A stretch of DNA of 40,894 nucleotides from Solirubrobacterales bacterium (GCA_021323175.1 JAJTCK010000009.1:1-40894); one strand, 5' to 3'. Counted from the stretch's first letter, positions 5,957-14,795 are shown. Program-made: numbers and translations. The notes: generated by a model not told the origin, from the letters alone.

Positions 5957-8900
5957 ATGGAAACGCCCGCGCGAACCTGTCCGTCGTGCGCCGCGGAGAA
6001 CCCCGTCCATGCCCGCTTCTGCATGTCCTGCGGCGGGGCGCTGGCACCCGGTTGCCCTGCCTGCGGAGCCGAGAACCCGCCCGGCGCAAAGTTCTGCATG
6101 GAGTGCGGCGCCCAGCTCGACGACTCCGCGCCTCCGTCTCCGACGCCGGCACCGTCCGCCGCCCTGCCGGTCGAAGCGCCCCCCGAGGAGCGTCGCCAGG
6201 CGAGCGTTCTCTTCGCCGACCTCTCGGGCTACACCGCAGCGGCCGAGCGCATGGACCCCGAGGCGGTCAAGGCGCTCCTTGACCGCACGCTCCGCCGGCT
6301 CGGCCAGGAGATCGAGCGCTACGGCGGGGCGATCGACAAGTTCATCGGGGACAACGTGATGGGGGTCTTCGGCGCGCCCGTCTCCCACGAGGACGACCCC
6401 GAGCGGGCCGTGCGGGCCGGCCTCGCGATGCAGGCCGCCATGGACGAGGTGAACGGCGAGATCAACGACCGCTACGGCGTCGACTTCTCCCTCCGGGTCG
6501 GCATCAACTCGGGCGAGGTGATGGCGGGCGCGGTCGGGGACCGCTACACGGTCCTTGGGGACGTGGTCAACGTGGCCGCGCGCCTGCAGGCCGCGGGACG
6601 CCCCGGCAGCGTCACGGTGGGCGAAGCGACCCACCGCGCAACCCGCGAGGCTGTCACCTACGAGCGGCTGGAGGACTTGCTGCTGAAGGGCAAGGAGGAG
6701 CCCGTGCCGGCGTGGGAGGCGATCGAGGCCATCGCGGCCCCCGGCCGCGGCGCCCGCAGGCTGGAGACGCCCCTGATCGGCCGTGGCGAAGAGGCCGGCC
6801 TGCTGGTCTCGCTGGTGGACAGGATCCAGCACGAGGAACGCCCCTACCTGGTCACAGTCATCGGCCAGGCGGGCGTCGGGAAGTCCCGGCTGCTGCGGGA
6901 GCTGACAGAGACGGTTTCGGGATACGAGACCCCGCCCACGATCCGGCGCGGGCAGTGCCCGCCCTACGCGGGCATCTCCTACCTGGCGCTGGTCGAGGTC
7001 CTGCGCGAGGAGTTCGAGTTGCTGGACACCGACGCCCCGGATACGGCCTGGCAGAAGCTCCGCTCGGGCGTACAGGACCTGATGGACGAGCTCGACGAGC
7101 CGGAGGCCGGCGAGCGCAACGCGGCGCTGCTCGCCGTGCCCCTTGGCATCGAGACGCCGGCCGAGAGCGCCCCCCAGGACGACGATCCTCAGCGGATGCG
7201 CGAGGCGCTGTTCTCGGCGGCGCGGGCGGTGATCGAGGCGCTGACCCGCCGACGGCCGGTCGTGCTCGCGATCGACGACATCCACTGGGCGGACGAGGGG
7301 ATGCTCGACCTGATCGACCACCTCGCGCGCTGGGTCCGGGGCCCGCTGCTACTGGTCTGCCTGGCCAGGGACGAGCTGCTGGAGCGGCGCCCGGGCTGGG
7401 GTGGCGGGCGCAAGAACGCTACGTCGATCTCGCTCGAGCCCCTCACCGAGGACGAGACGCGCGAGCTCGTGGCGGCCCTGATGCCGGAGGCCGTCGGCGA
7501 CGGCAACGGAAGCGGAGGCGGACCCGACGCCGGAAACGGCGTCGTCCCACAGGTCGCCGAGCGCTCAGGGGGCAACCCGCTGTTCGCCGAGGAGATGGTC
7601 AACCGCCTGATCGAGGAGGACACGGTTGAGACGGCGACTCTGCCCGGGACCGTCCAGTCCCTGCTGGCCGCAAGGCTCGACTCCCTGGGCCGTCCCGAGC
7701 GCAGGTTGCTGCTGCAGGCCTCGGTCGTGGGGCAGACCTTCTGGGACGGCTCGCTGGCCGCGACCGCCCAGGAGGAGGGCCTTGACTTGGTGCAGACCCT
7801 TGCGGCGCTGGAGGAAAAGGACCTGATCGTGACCAGCCCCCGCAGCCGGATCAGCGGTGAGCGCGAGTACGCCTTCAAGCACGTGCTGATCCGCGACGTC
7901 GCGTACGGGATGCTTCCCAAGGCCGTCCGCTGCCGCAAACACGTCGAGGTCGGCGAGTTCATCCGCGAACGGGCGGGCGACCGCATCGACGCGTTCGTCG
8001 GCCTGGTCGCCGAGCATTACACGCGGGCGGCGGCGCTGGGCGCCGACGGCGGGCTCGACGAGGGCGCCCTGATGGAGCTGCGAACCGAGGCGCTGGGGCT
8101 GCTGGAGGCCGCCGGGGACGCCGCGGCCGCTCTGTACTCCAACCCGGAGGCGTTCGAGCGCTACTCGGCAGCCCTCGAGATCACTGACGAGATGGACCCC
8201 GCCGACCGCGCGCGGATCGGCGAGAAGCAGGGCGATGTCGCCCTGCGGATGGGCCGCGTGGACGCGGCCGTCGCCGTCTGGGAGCGCTCGCTCGCATACC
8301 ACCGCGAGCAGGAGCAGCTGGAGCGGGTGGCGGACCTGCACCGCAAAATCGGCGCCGGCCTCTGGCACAAGGGCGAGCGGCGGGCGTCCATCGACAACTA
8401 CCAGCGCGGCATCGACCTGCTGAAGGACGGCCAGCCGTGCATCGAGCTTGTCCGCTTATACGAGGAGGCGGCATCGCTCTACATGCACACCGGCGACAAC
8501 ATGCTGGCGATCTACGCGTCCGAGAAGGCGCTGCGCCTGGCCGAGCGCCTGGACGAAGCGCGCGCCGCCAGCCGGGCCCATGGCATCTTCGGACGGGTCT
8601 TCGGGCGCATCGGGGACTCCGAGAAGGCGCGGGAGAACCTGGAGCGGTCGGTGGCGCTGGCACGCGAGTCAGACCGCGGCGAGGCCGTCCGGGCCCTGCT
8701 GACCCTCGGCTATCACCTGGAGGTCTCCGAGGCCGACTACGAGGGCGCCGCGACCGCCTATCGGGAGGCGCTTGCCCTCTCCCAGGAGGTCGGGGACCTG
8801 CCGAGCCAGGTCGAGCTGCGCGCATCGCTCGGACAGCTGGCGATCCACCGGGCCGACTGGGAGGAGGTCGAGCGCGAGGCCGAAGCGAGCTCCGCGCTGG

Positions 8901-9544
8901 CCGAGCGCGAGGGACTCCACGGCAAGCTCTGCTTCCCATGCGTCCTCCGCGCTGTCCTGCACTGGCGCCGCGGCGAGTGGGCCGAGGCCGAGCGAGCCTG
9001 CCGCCGCGCTCACGAGCTCGGCGAGCAGGTCGGCCGCTCAGAGGTCGCCTTCGAGGCGCTGTTCTGGCTGGGCGTGACCTTGCGCGACTCGGGGGACCTC
9101 CCCGGAGCCGAGAGCGAGCTCTCGCGAGCGCTCGACATCTGCGAGCGCGCCGGCCTGATCGCGCAGTCGGTCGAGGCCATCTCGACCCGCGCGATCGCGT
9201 TGGCGCTGGCGGGCCGGGAGGATCAGGCCAGAGCCGCCGCCGAGGAGGCCGAGCGCCTCTCCGAGCGCCTCCACTATCCGGTCGGCAAGGCGGCGAAGCA
9301 CGAGGCTTCTGGAGCCTGCGCCGGTTCGCCAGAGGAGATCCGCGAGCAGATGGAGGCCGCGCGGGACAAGTGGACCGAGCTGGGCAGGCCGCTCGACGCC
9401 GCCCGCACCGTCTTGGTCTGGGGCCGCATCCTGGAGCCTCACGACGTCCACGGCTCGGCCGAGCTGATCCGCGAGGCGGCCGAGGAATACGAGCGGCTCG
9501 GGGTCTCGGGCCTGGCCGAGCAGGCGCGCGAGCTCGTCGGCTGA
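5957..9544 (+). CDS. Adenylate cyclase (class III) with zinc ribbons, AAA ATPase and TPR repeats
   Basis: This is a 1195-residue multidomain signalling protein. Two zinc ribbons come first (Cys8, 11, 22, 25 and Cys33, 36, 47, 50). A class III cyclase domain follows (about 76-260): metal ligands Asp88 (FADLSGYT) and Asp132 (DKFIGDNVMG), adenine-pocket Lys128, Thr198 in YTVLGD where classical enzymes have Asp, and Asn205/Arg209 of NVAARL. All catalytic positions are present, and Thr at the base-selecting site is typical of class IIIb adenylate cyclases. An AAA/STAND-type ATPase follows: Walker A GQAGVGKS (303-310) and Walker B VLAIDDIHW (Asp440). From about 690 on there are TPR-like helices. 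It is soluble. SRPBCC follows 3 nt after the stop. What it senses is unknown. Confidence 0.9.
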   Translation: METPARTCPSCAAENPVHARFCMSCGGALAPGCPACGAENPPGAKFCMECGAQLDDSAPPSPTPAPSAALPVEAPPEERRQASVLFADLSGYTAAAERMDPEAVKALLDRTLRRLGQEIERYGGAIDKFIGDNVMGVFGAPVSHEDDPERAVRAGLAMQAAMDEVNGEINDRYGVDFSLRVGINSGEVMAGAVGDRYTVLGDVVNVAARLQAAGRPGSVTVGEATHRATREAVTYERLEDLLLKGKEEPVPAWEAIEAIAAPGRGARRLETPLIGRGEEAGLLVSLVDRIQHEERPYLVTVIGQAGVGKSRLLRELTETVSGYETPPTIRRGQCPPYAGISYLALVEVLREEFELLDTDAPDTAWQKLRSGVQDLMDELDEPEAGERNAALLAVPLGIETPAESAPQDDDPQRMREALFSAARAVIEALTRRRPVVLAIDDIHWADEGMLDLIDHLARWVRGPLLLVCLARDELLERRPGWGGGRKNATSISLEPLTEDETRELVAALMPEAVGDGNGSGGGPDAGNGVVPQVAERSGGNPLFAEEMVNRLIEEDTVETATLPGTVQSLLAARLDSLGRPERRLLLQASVVGQTFWDGSLAATAQEEGLDLVQTLAALEEKDLIVTSPRSRISGEREYAFKHVLIRDVAYGMLPKAVRCRKHVEVGEFIRERAGDRIDAFVGLVAEHYTRAAALGADGGLDEGALMELRTEALGLLEAAGDAAAALYSNPEAFERYSAALEITDEMDPADRARIGEKQGDVALRMGRVDAAVAVWERSLAYHREQEQLERVADLHRKIGAGLWHKGERRASIDNYQRGIDLLKDGQPCIELVRLYEEAASLYMHTGDNMLAIYASEKALRLAERLDEARAASRAHGIFGRVFGRIGDSEKARENLERSVALARESDRGEAVRALLTLGYHLEVSEADYEGAATAYREALALSQEVGDLPSQVELRASLGQLAIHRADWEEVEREAEASSALAEREGLHGKLCFPCVLRAVLHWRRGEWAEAERACRRAHELGEQVGRSEVAFEALFWLGVTLRDSGDLPGAESELSRALDICERAGLIAQSVEAISTRAIALALAGREDQARAAAEEAERLSERLHYPVGKAAKHEASGACAGSPEEIREQMEAARDKWTELGRPLDAARTVLVWGRILEPHDVHGSAELIREAAEEYERLGVSGLAEQARELVG

Positions 9545-9547
9545 CGC

Positions 9548-10009
9548 ATGCCCACCTGGCAGCAGCAGAGCCTGATCGAGGCGCCGGTCTCGCGGGTGTG
9601 GGCGCTCCTTGCCGATCCCGCGAGCTATCCGGCCTGGGCGGGTGATGCCATCAGCGTCACCGGCCGGCCGACGAAGATCGAGAAGGGAGCAACGTTCGAG
9701 CAGACGAGCCCGGGTCCATTCGGATCCCAGCAGACCACGACCTTCGAGGTCGAGGAGCTGGAGGATCTGCACGAGATCAAGCTGCGCTGCCAGATGAGCG
9801 GCTACTACTCGCACTGGCGACTCACCGAGGCGCAGGGCCAGACCTTCGCCGACGTGGAGATCGGCGTCGAGCCCATCGGTGTCCACGGCCAGGTCGCGCG
9901 CGTGATGATGACCAAGAAGCAGCTGCGCCAGGTGACCGAGGAGAGCCTGGACGGGCTGCGGCGGGCGACTGTCGGGTCCGGCCATCCCGGCGCTCAAGCC
10001 GCGACGTAG
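9548..10009 (+). CDS. SRPBCC (START/Bet v 1-like) ligand-binding protein
   Basis: This 153-residue protein has the family opening QQSLIEAPVSRVWALLADPASYPAWAG, then alternating strands (ATFEQTSPGPF, TTTFEVEELEDLHEIKLR, HWRLTEA, FADVEIGVEP) and a long C-terminal helix (RVMMTKKQLRQVTEESLDGL). The fold encloses a hydrophobic pocket for lipids or polyketide-like ligands, and many members have no known ligand. The ATG at 9548 lies 3 nt after the cyclase stop, so it is very probably co-translated with it and could shape or sense a ligand in the same pathway, although that is inference. A new promoter for the EVE gene overlaps its stop codon. Confidence 0.88.
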   Translation: MPTWQQQSLIEAPVSRVWALLADPASYPAWAGDAISVTGRPTKIEKGATFEQTSPGPFGSQQTTTFEVEELEDLHEIKLRCQMSGYYSHWRLTEAQGQTFADVEIGVEPIGVHGQVARVMMTKKQLRQVTEESLDGLRRATVGSGHPGAQAAT

Positions 10010-10012
10010 AAT
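10007..10012 (+). promoter_or_regulatory. -10 element of the leaderless EVE gene
   Basis: TAGAAT, whose TAG is also the stop codon of the SRPBCC gene, is followed by 7 nt and the ATG at 10020. It is one of the best -10 matches in the window. Confidence 0.55.
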
Positions 10013-10019
10013 CGCCTCG

Positions 10020-10493
10020 ATGACCGAGCCCTCAGGAAAGACCTGGATCCTGACCGGGTCGCTGGAGAACTTCCGGATCAACGCCGGGCGCGGGTTCGAC
10101 GTGATCGGCTTCAAGGAGCGACGGCGCAACCAGGCCGAGCAGTTCTCGCCGGGGGACGAGGTCGTCTTCTACGTGACCGGTGTCCAGGCGTTCGGAGGCA
10201 TCGCGCGGGTCACCTCGCGGATGTTCGAGGATCGGACACCGATCTGGCCTCGGGGAAAGAAGAAGACCCCCGAGCCGTATCCCTGGCGCGTCGGCGCGGA
10301 GCCCGTCCTGGTGCTGGACGAGGACGACTTCGTCCCGGCGGAGGAACTGGTCCCCGAGCTGGAGCACGCCGCGAAGTGGCCGGCCGAGCACTGGCATCTG
10401 GCGTTCCAGGGCCAGCTCCGCACCGTGGGGGTGCCTGACGCGGCGCTCCTCCGCGAGCGGATGCATGCCGCCGCGGCGGCCGTCGCGAGGTGA
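10020..10493 (+). CDS. EVE-domain protein
   Basis: This is a 157-residue single-domain protein of the EVE (PUA-like) superfamily, whose members bind modified bases in DNA or RNA. Diagnostic stretches are TWILTGSLENFRI near the N-terminus, FDVIGFKERRRNQAEQFSPG, DEVVFYVTGVQAFGGIARVT and the C-terminal HWHLAFQGQLRTV. The pocket-forming Trp and aromatic residues typical of the fold are present. The start is an ATG 7 nt after a TAGAAT box. Its TGA overlaps the GTG start of the DUF2203 gene (GTGA, 10490-10493), so those two are translationally coupled. EVE proteins can serve in defence, but no restriction or toxin genes lie nearby, so a housekeeping or RNA-related role is as likely. Confidence 0.9.
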   Translation: MTEPSGKTWILTGSLENFRINAGRGFDVIGFKERRRNQAEQFSPGDEVVFYVTGVQAFGGIARVTSRMFEDRTPIWPRGKKKTPEPYPWRVGAEPVLVLDEDDFVPAEELVPELEHAAKWPAEHWHLAFQGQLRTVGVPDAALLRERMHAAAAAVAR

Positions 10494-10891
10494 GCGACGA
10501 GGCCCCGCAGACTCAGCATCGCCGGCACTTCACACGCGAGCAGGCCGACGCGCTCCTGCCGAAGCTCGAGCCGATGCTGGTATCGCTCCGCGAGGCCAAG
10601 GACGAACTCACCGACGAGCAGGCTCACGAGCTCCTCTCGGACGCCGCGCCCGGCAACGGCGGCGGCGAGCCCGGACACCGGGTCGGAACCGCGTTTCTCG
10701 AGGTACGGCGCCTGCTCGACACCCTCGAGGAAGCGGAGATCGTGGTTCGCGACATCGATCGCGGCCTGATCGACTTTCCTGCCCTGATGGACGGACGTGA
10801 GGTCTATCTGTGCTGGGAGCTGGGCGAGGAGTCGGTCGGCCACTGGCACGACATCGAGTCGGGCTACGGTGGCCGGCAGCCGCTGGATTGA
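10490..10891 (+). CDS. DUF2203 family protein
   Basis: This 133-residue protein matches the DUF2203 pattern: an N-terminal HFTREQADALLPKLEPML helix, a second helical region around VRRLLDTLEEAEIVVRD, and the C-terminal signature DIDRGLIDFPALMDGREVYL followed by CWELGE and HWHDIESGYGGRQPL. The biochemical function is unknown. The conserved Asp, Trp, His and Glu residues in the C-terminal third suggest a binding or catalytic site. The GTG start overlaps the TGA of the EVE gene. Its end overlaps the probable start of the following membrane protein by 23 nt. Confidence 0.9.
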   Translation: MSDEAPQTQHRRHFTREQADALLPKLEPMLVSLREAKDELTDEQAHELLSDAAPGNGGGEPGHRVGTAFLEVRRLLDTLEEAEIVVRDIDRGLIDFPALMDGREVYLCWELGEESVGHWHDIESGYGGRQPLD

Positions 10892-11381
10892 GCGGGTCAC
10901 CGACCTACCCCGGACGCTCCTGCGCGAGGTCCGCGGCCTGCGAGGCAACGAGAAGCTCGCGGTGATCGGGGTGGCGGTGATCGCGGTGAGCCTACTGCTC
11001 CCGTGGTACGGAGTCCCGGTCTCGGGAGACGTGGTCCAGACGGGGCTCGGGGCCTTCGACTGGGCCACGGCCGCACTGATGCTCGCCGCCGCGGCCGCGC
11101 TCATCTTGGCGATGCGGATCGGGGGTGGCTACCGGCTGCCGCGCCCGCTCACCGAGTGGGGGCTGCTGGTCGCCGCAGGCGTGTGGGCCGCGGCGATCGT
11201 GGGCTACCGGATGGTCGATCGGCCCGAGCTGGACTTCGAGGTGATCGTCCGGGTGAACCGCGACTACAGCCTGCGGTACGGGATCTTCGTCGCGCTCGCC
11301 GGAGCGCTCCTTATCGTCGCGGCCGGCGTCCGCGCGCGGGCGCAATCCGCGCAGCGGACGGCTCGGAGGGCCGGCGGCTAG
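10869..11381 (+). CDS. Four-helix membrane protein of unknown function
   Basis: This protein of about 170 residues has four hydrophobic stretches: LAVIGVAVIAVSLLLPWYGV, AALMLAAAAALILAMRI, WGLLVAAGVWAAAIVGYRMV and FVALAGALLIVAAGV. The loop PELDFEVIVRVNRDYSLRYG precedes the last helix, and the C-terminus is Arg/Ala-rich. The GTG at 10869, inside the end of the DUF2203 gene, is the only standard start near the N-terminal helix (SRWIERVTDLPRTLLREVRG); an ATT at 10887 that straddles the DUF2203 TGA is an unorthodox alternative. The stop TAG shares CTAG (11378-11381) with the stop of the convergent PPK2 gene. Family not identified. Confidence 0.75.
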   Translation: MAGSRWIERVTDLPRTLLREVRGLRGNEKLAVIGVAVIAVSLLLPWYGVPVSGDVVQTGLGAFDWATAALMLAAAAALILAMRIGGGYRLPRPLTEWGLLVAAGVWAAAIVGYRMVDRPELDFEVIVRVNRDYSLRYGIFVALAGALLIVAAGVRARAQSAQRTARRAGG

Positions 11382-12157
11382 TCCACGTCCATCTTGGCGG
11401 GCTCGGGCGGCTCGATCCCGTTGCGGCGCATGCCCTCCTCGATCCCCTCGATGACAGTCAGCAGCACCCGGACGCGCGCGTAGCGCTTGGAGTCGCCCTC
11501 GATCAGGTGCCAGGGCGCGTGCGGCTGGCGGTCGGTGCGCTCAAGCATCTCCTCGACCGCGGCGGCGTACTCATCCCGCTTCTCCCGGTTCCGCCAGTCC
11601 TCGTCGGTCAGCTTCCACTGCTTCAGCGGATTCTTGCGGCGACTCTCGAAACGCTTCAGCTGCTCCTCGTCGGAGATGTGCATCCACAGCTTCACCAGGA
11701 TCATGCCCTCGTCGGCGAGCGTCTGCTCGAACGAGTTGATCTCGTCGTAGGCCCGCTTCCAGGACGCTTCCTCGGCGAACCCTTCGACGCGCTCCACGAG
11801 CACGCGCCCGTACCAGGAGCGATCGAGCACGGTCATCCCTCCCCACCCCGGCAGCACCGGCCAGAACCGCCACAGGAAGTGGTGGCGCTTCTCGTCGTGC
11901 GTGGGAGCCGCGAACTGCACGACTCGGACGTGCCGGGGGTCCATCGGCGAGACCAGCCGCTTGATCGCACCGCCCTTCCCGGACGCGTCCCAGCCCTCGA
12001 ACAGGACGCACACCGGCGGTCCGAGCGCGCGGTCTCCGATCTGGCCGCCGAGCGTCAGCCGCAGCTGTGTCAGCCGCTCCCAGCCCTGCGCGAGGGCGCT
12101 CGCCTCCTCCTTGCGCGAGAGCTGCTTCGACAGGTCGACCTTGTCGAGGCGTCCCAC
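11378..12157 (-). CDS. ppk2: Polyphosphate kinase 2 (PPK2) family protein
   Basis: This 259-residue cytoplasmic kinase transfers phosphate between inorganic polyphosphate and nucleotides. The P-loop is GWDASGKGG (55-63). A Walker B-like segment TVLDRSWYGRVLVERVEGF follows, with the typical HHFLWRFWPVLPGWGGM before it. Basic lid residues appear in FESRRKNPLKQWKLTDEDW, and HLIEGDSKRYARVRVL near the end is family-typical. The length fits the short, single-domain PPK2 classes; whether it makes NTP from NDP or from NMP cannot be read off here. The start GTG at 12157 has GGATCGGAG just upstream. CHAD and CYTH proteins within 4.3 kb suggest a polyphosphate neighbourhood. Confidence 0.93.
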   Translation of the reverse strand: MGRLDKVDLSKQLSRKEEASALAQGWERLTQLRLTLGGQIGDRALGPPVCVLFEGWDASGKGGAIKRLVSPMDPRHVRVVQFAAPTHDEKRHHFLWRFWPVLPGWGGMTVLDRSWYGRVLVERVEGFAEEASWKRAYDEINSFEQTLADEGMILVKLWMHISDEEQLKRFESRRKNPLKQWKLTDEDWRNREKRDEYAAAVEEMLERTDRQPHAPWHLIEGDSKRYARVRVLLTVIEGIEEGMRRNGIEPPEPAKMDVD

Positions 12158-12174
12158 GGCTCCGATCCTTTCAG

Positions 12175-12402
12175 CTACCGCGTGCCCGGCGCCAGGATCT
12201 GCCGGTTCGACTCGGGCTCCTCCTCGGTCGCGATCACCGCCAGCGGCAGCAGCAGCGTCGCCATGAAGATCATGATGATCCCGGTCGCGACCGCGACCTT
12301 GCTCTTGTAAAGATGGCCGAGGGTCCCGACCACGAAACCGGCGAGCATCAGGAGCAGGTACGGGCTGATCGAGCTGGGCAGGACGTCTGCGACGGGCGGC
12401 AC
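12175..12402 (-). CDS. Small two-helix membrane protein
   Basis: This is a protein of about 75 residues with two hydrophobic helices, YLLLMLAGFVVGTLGHLY and VAVATGIIMIFMATLLLPLA, joined by a short KSK turn. It has an acidic tail (ATEEEPESNRQ). I prefer the GTG at 12402 because GATAAT on the minus strand (12409-12414) ends 6 nt before it, as for the other leaderless genes here; an upstream in-frame GTG at 12441 would add 13 residues and would lie beyond that promoter. It ends 17 nt before the PPK2 start, so it may share a transcript with it. No family recognised. Confidence 0.65.
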   Translation of the reverse strand: MPPVADVLPSSISPYLLLMLAGFVVGTLGHLYKSKVAVATGIIMIFMATLLLPLAVIATEEEPESNRQILAPGTR

Positions 12403-12408
12403 CGATCG

Positions 12409-12457
12409 ATTATCCGTGACTGGCCGCAGCTGCCGGCTCACCCCTTCGATCTATCAT
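12409..12457. promoter_or_regulatory. Divergent promoter pair
   Basis: Two -10 hexamers lie back to back in the 63-bp gap: GATAAT on the minus strand (12409-12414), 6 nt from the GTG at 12402, and TATCAT on the plus strand (12452-12457), 8 nt from the ATG at 12466. Each would give a leaderless transcript. Confidence 0.5.
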
Positions 12458-12465
12458 CAGCCGCC

Positions 12466-13401
12466 ATGCCGGACGCTGAACAGCCGCGGTCGGTCGCCGA
12501 GGTCCGCGAGGGACTGGGCGAGGCCGGCTACCTGGCCGACGAGTCCTCCGCTCTCGTCTCCTTCCTCGCGCAGCGCCTCGGCAAGCCCGTGCTGGTCGAG
12601 GGACCGGCCGGAGTCGGCAAGACCGAACTGGCCAAGGCGCTCTCGCGCCACACCGGCCGGCCGCTGATCCGGCTCCAGTGCTACGAGGGGCTGGACGAGG
12701 CCAAGGCACTGTACGAGTGGAACTACCGCAAGCAGCTCCTGCGGATCCAGGCCGAGGCCGGCGGCGAGGCCGAGCCCCCCGAGGGCTCGTGGGAGGCGAC
12801 CCGGGGCGACATCTTCAGCGAGGAGTTCCTGTTCACCCGCCCGCTCCTGGAAGCGATCAGCGCGGAGATGCCGGTGGTGCTGCTGATCGACGAGATCGAC
12901 AAGACAGACCAGGAGTTCGAGGCGATGCTGCTGGAGGTCCTCTCGGACTTCCAGATCTCGATCCCCGAGCTGGGCGTGATCGAGGCGCGCACGCGTCCGC
13001 TCGTCCTTTTGACCTCCAACAACTCGCGCGAGCTGACCGAGGCGCTGAAGCGCCGCTGCTTGTATCTGTGGCTCGACTACCCATCCGTGGAGCGCGAGCT
13101 GGAGATCGTCCGGCTGCACACCCCCGAGCTGGACGAGGGCTTGGCGCGGCGCATGGTCGAGGTCGTCCACATGGTCCGCCAGCTCGACCTGAAGAAGCCG
13201 CCCTCGATCGCCGAGTCCATCGACTGGGCGAGGACCCTGCTGCTGGTTGGCGCCGAGGACCTGGACCGCGAGACCTTCGAGCAGTCGATGAGCATCATCG
13301 TCAAGCACCGCTCCGATATCGACCTGGTCGCCGAGCGGGTGGCAGTGAAGCTCGGGGACGCAACGCCCCCCGCCGGGGCCGCCGGGCAGACGCAGGCATG
13401 A
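12466..13401 (+). CDS. MoxR-family AAA+ ATPase (CoxD-like)
   Basis: This 311-residue chaperone-type AAA+ ATPase has Walker A GPAGVGKT (46-53), Walker B VVLLIDEIDK (Asp142, Glu143), sensor 1 in LVLLTSNNSRELTEALKRRC with a following arginine finger region, and the characteristic HxGRPLIRLQCYEGLDEAKALYEWNY segment near residues 65-85. MoxR proteins remodel or activate partner complexes, often together with a von Willebrand A protein. Here the partner follows directly, overlapping as ATGA. The ATG at 12466 lies 8 nt after a TATCAT hexamer. It resembles CoxD of carbon monoxide dehydrogenase clusters, but no CO dehydrogenase genes are in view, so the client is unknown. Confidence 0.93.
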   Translation: MPDAEQPRSVAEVREGLGEAGYLADESSALVSFLAQRLGKPVLVEGPAGVGKTELAKALSRHTGRPLIRLQCYEGLDEAKALYEWNYRKQLLRIQAEAGGEAEPPEGSWEATRGDIFSEEFLFTRPLLEAISAEMPVVLLIDEIDKTDQEFEAMLLEVLSDFQISIPELGVIEARTRPLVLLTSNNSRELTEALKRRCLYLWLDYPSVERELEIVRLHTPELDEGLARRMVEVVHMVRQLDLKKPPSIAESIDWARTLLLVGAEDLDRETFEQSMSIIVKHRSDIDLVAERVAVKLGDATPPAGAAGQTQA

Positions 13402-14795
13402 TCTCCCCGGAGCGGCCCCCTGGCGAGGAGGACCGCGTCCCGGGCACGGCCGGAAGCCTGCTTGCCTTCTTCGAGGACCTGCGCTCGGAGGGGGTGGCGG
13501 TCGGGACCTCCGAGATCCTCGACGCCTTCGCGGCCCTGGAGCAGGTCAGCTGGACCGACCAGCGCGACTTCCGCGAGGCCCTGGCCTCCACGATCGCCAA
13601 GTCCCAAGAGGACAGGCGGGTGTTCGAGCTGCTCTTCGATCGCCACTTCTTCCGCGCCGCGGAGGCCGAGGCACTCCAGCACGAGGTCCAGGAGGAGCGC
13701 TACGACGGCTCGGACCGCCTCGACCTGGACGAGCTTCGCGAGGCGATCCGCCAGGCGATCAGCGCCGGCAGCGACGGCGAGATGCGAGACCTAGCGCGTC
13801 TTGCGATCAGCGCCTTCGGGCGCCGGGGGGAGCGCTCGGGAGTCATCGGCGTGGACGTGCAACGGATCCGCCGGGCCCTGGAGCTGCAGGCTCGCGGCGG
13901 CTCCGACGGCGAGCAGGCCGCGCTGGACCCACAGGAGGTGCGACGGTTCGAGCAGCACCTGCGCCGCGAGCTAGAGCGCGCAACCATCGAGCGGACGGGC
14001 AAGCTGCCTCCGTCGCGCCCCCTCGCCGAGCTCGACCGCACCCTGCCCACCAGCCCGACGCAGGACCTGGCCGCCGTTCACCGCGCGGTCGCGCAGATGA
14101 AGAGGCGGATCGCGACCCTGGGCCACGAGCAGCGAGGGCGGCGCCGCGGCCGGGTCGTGGACGTCCGGCGGACGATGCGGGCATCGCTGGAGACCGGCGG
14201 CGTGCCGCTGCGGCTGCGCTACCGGCCGAAGCGGCCGAGGCGTCCTGAGATCTACGTGCTCTGCGACGTCTCGACCAGCGTCAGCAGCGCCAGCGTCTTC
14301 TTCCTCTCGGTCCTGCACGCCCTGCACGACTCGTTCCGGAAGCTGCGCAGCTTCGTCTTCATCGAGCGGATCAGCGAGGTATCCGACATCTTCGAGCACG
14401 AGCGCGACTTCCGAAAGATCTCCGAGCGCGTCTCGTCCGAGGGTGGCGTCGCCGACGTCTCGGGCTACACGGACTATGGCCGCGTCTGGCTGGAGTTCGG
14501 CGAGGAGATCGCCGAGGACCTGGGGCCCCGCTCGAGCGTGATCGTCCTGGGCGACGCCCGCACCAACGGCCGCGAGCCGCACGCCGAGATCTTCGGGACC
14601 ATCGCCTCGCGGGCCGGCCGGACTTTTTGGCTCAACCCCGAACCGCGCCTGTACTGGAACTACGGCGACTCGGTGATGGCCGCCTATGAGCCCTTCTGCG
14701 ACGGGGCGTTCGAATGCTGGACCACCAAGCACCTGGAGCAGTTCGTGAACGTGGTCGCGGGCGGGCGGCCCGCGGACCTCACGCGCGGATCCTGA
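13398..14795 (+). CDS. vWA-domain protein of the CoxE family
   Basis: This 465-residue partner of the MoxR ATPase has an N-terminal half that is helical and highly charged (GTAGSLLAFFEDLRSEGVAV, GTSEILDAF, then Glu/Arg-rich segments). The C-terminal half carries a von Willebrand A domain with a complete MIDAS start DVSTSVS (Asp290, Ser292, Ser294), and later GYTDYGRVW and VIVLGDARTN, which provide the remaining metal-site positions. CoxE/VWA proteins bind client metalloenzymes or complexes, and the MoxR ATPase drives the change. The ATG overlaps the MoxR TGA (ATGA). A strong hairpin lies 3 nt after the stop, within the 3' end of the convergent CHAD gene, which overlaps by 17 nt. Confidence 0.9.
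   Translation: MISPERPPGEEDRVPGTAGSLLAFFEDLRSEGVAVGTSEILDAFAALEQVSWTDQRDFREALASTIAKSQEDRRVFELLFDRHFFRAAEAEALQHEVQEERYDGSDRLDLDELREAIRQAISAGSDGEMRDLARLAISAFGRRGERSGVIGVDVQRIRRALELQARGGSDGEQAALDPQEVRRFEQHLRRELERATIERTGKLPPSRPLAELDRTLPTSPTQDLAAVHRAVAQMKRRIATLGHEQRGRRRGRVVDVRRTMRASLETGGVPLRLRYRPKRPRRPEIYVLCDVSTSVSSASVFFLSVLHALHDSFRKLRSFVFIERISEVSDIFEHERDFRKISERVSSEGGVADVSGYTDYGRVWLEFGEEIAEDLGPRSSVIVLGDARTNGREPHAEIFGTIASRAGRTFWLNPEPRLYWNYGDSVMAAYEPFCDGAFECWTTKHLEQFVNVVAGGRPADLTRGS

Noticed and set aside
12466-14795. MoxR-vWA pair as part of a carbon monoxide dehydrogenase cluster
   Set aside because: CoxD/CoxE-like proteins are also found without coxMSL, and no molybdenum enzyme genes are in the window.
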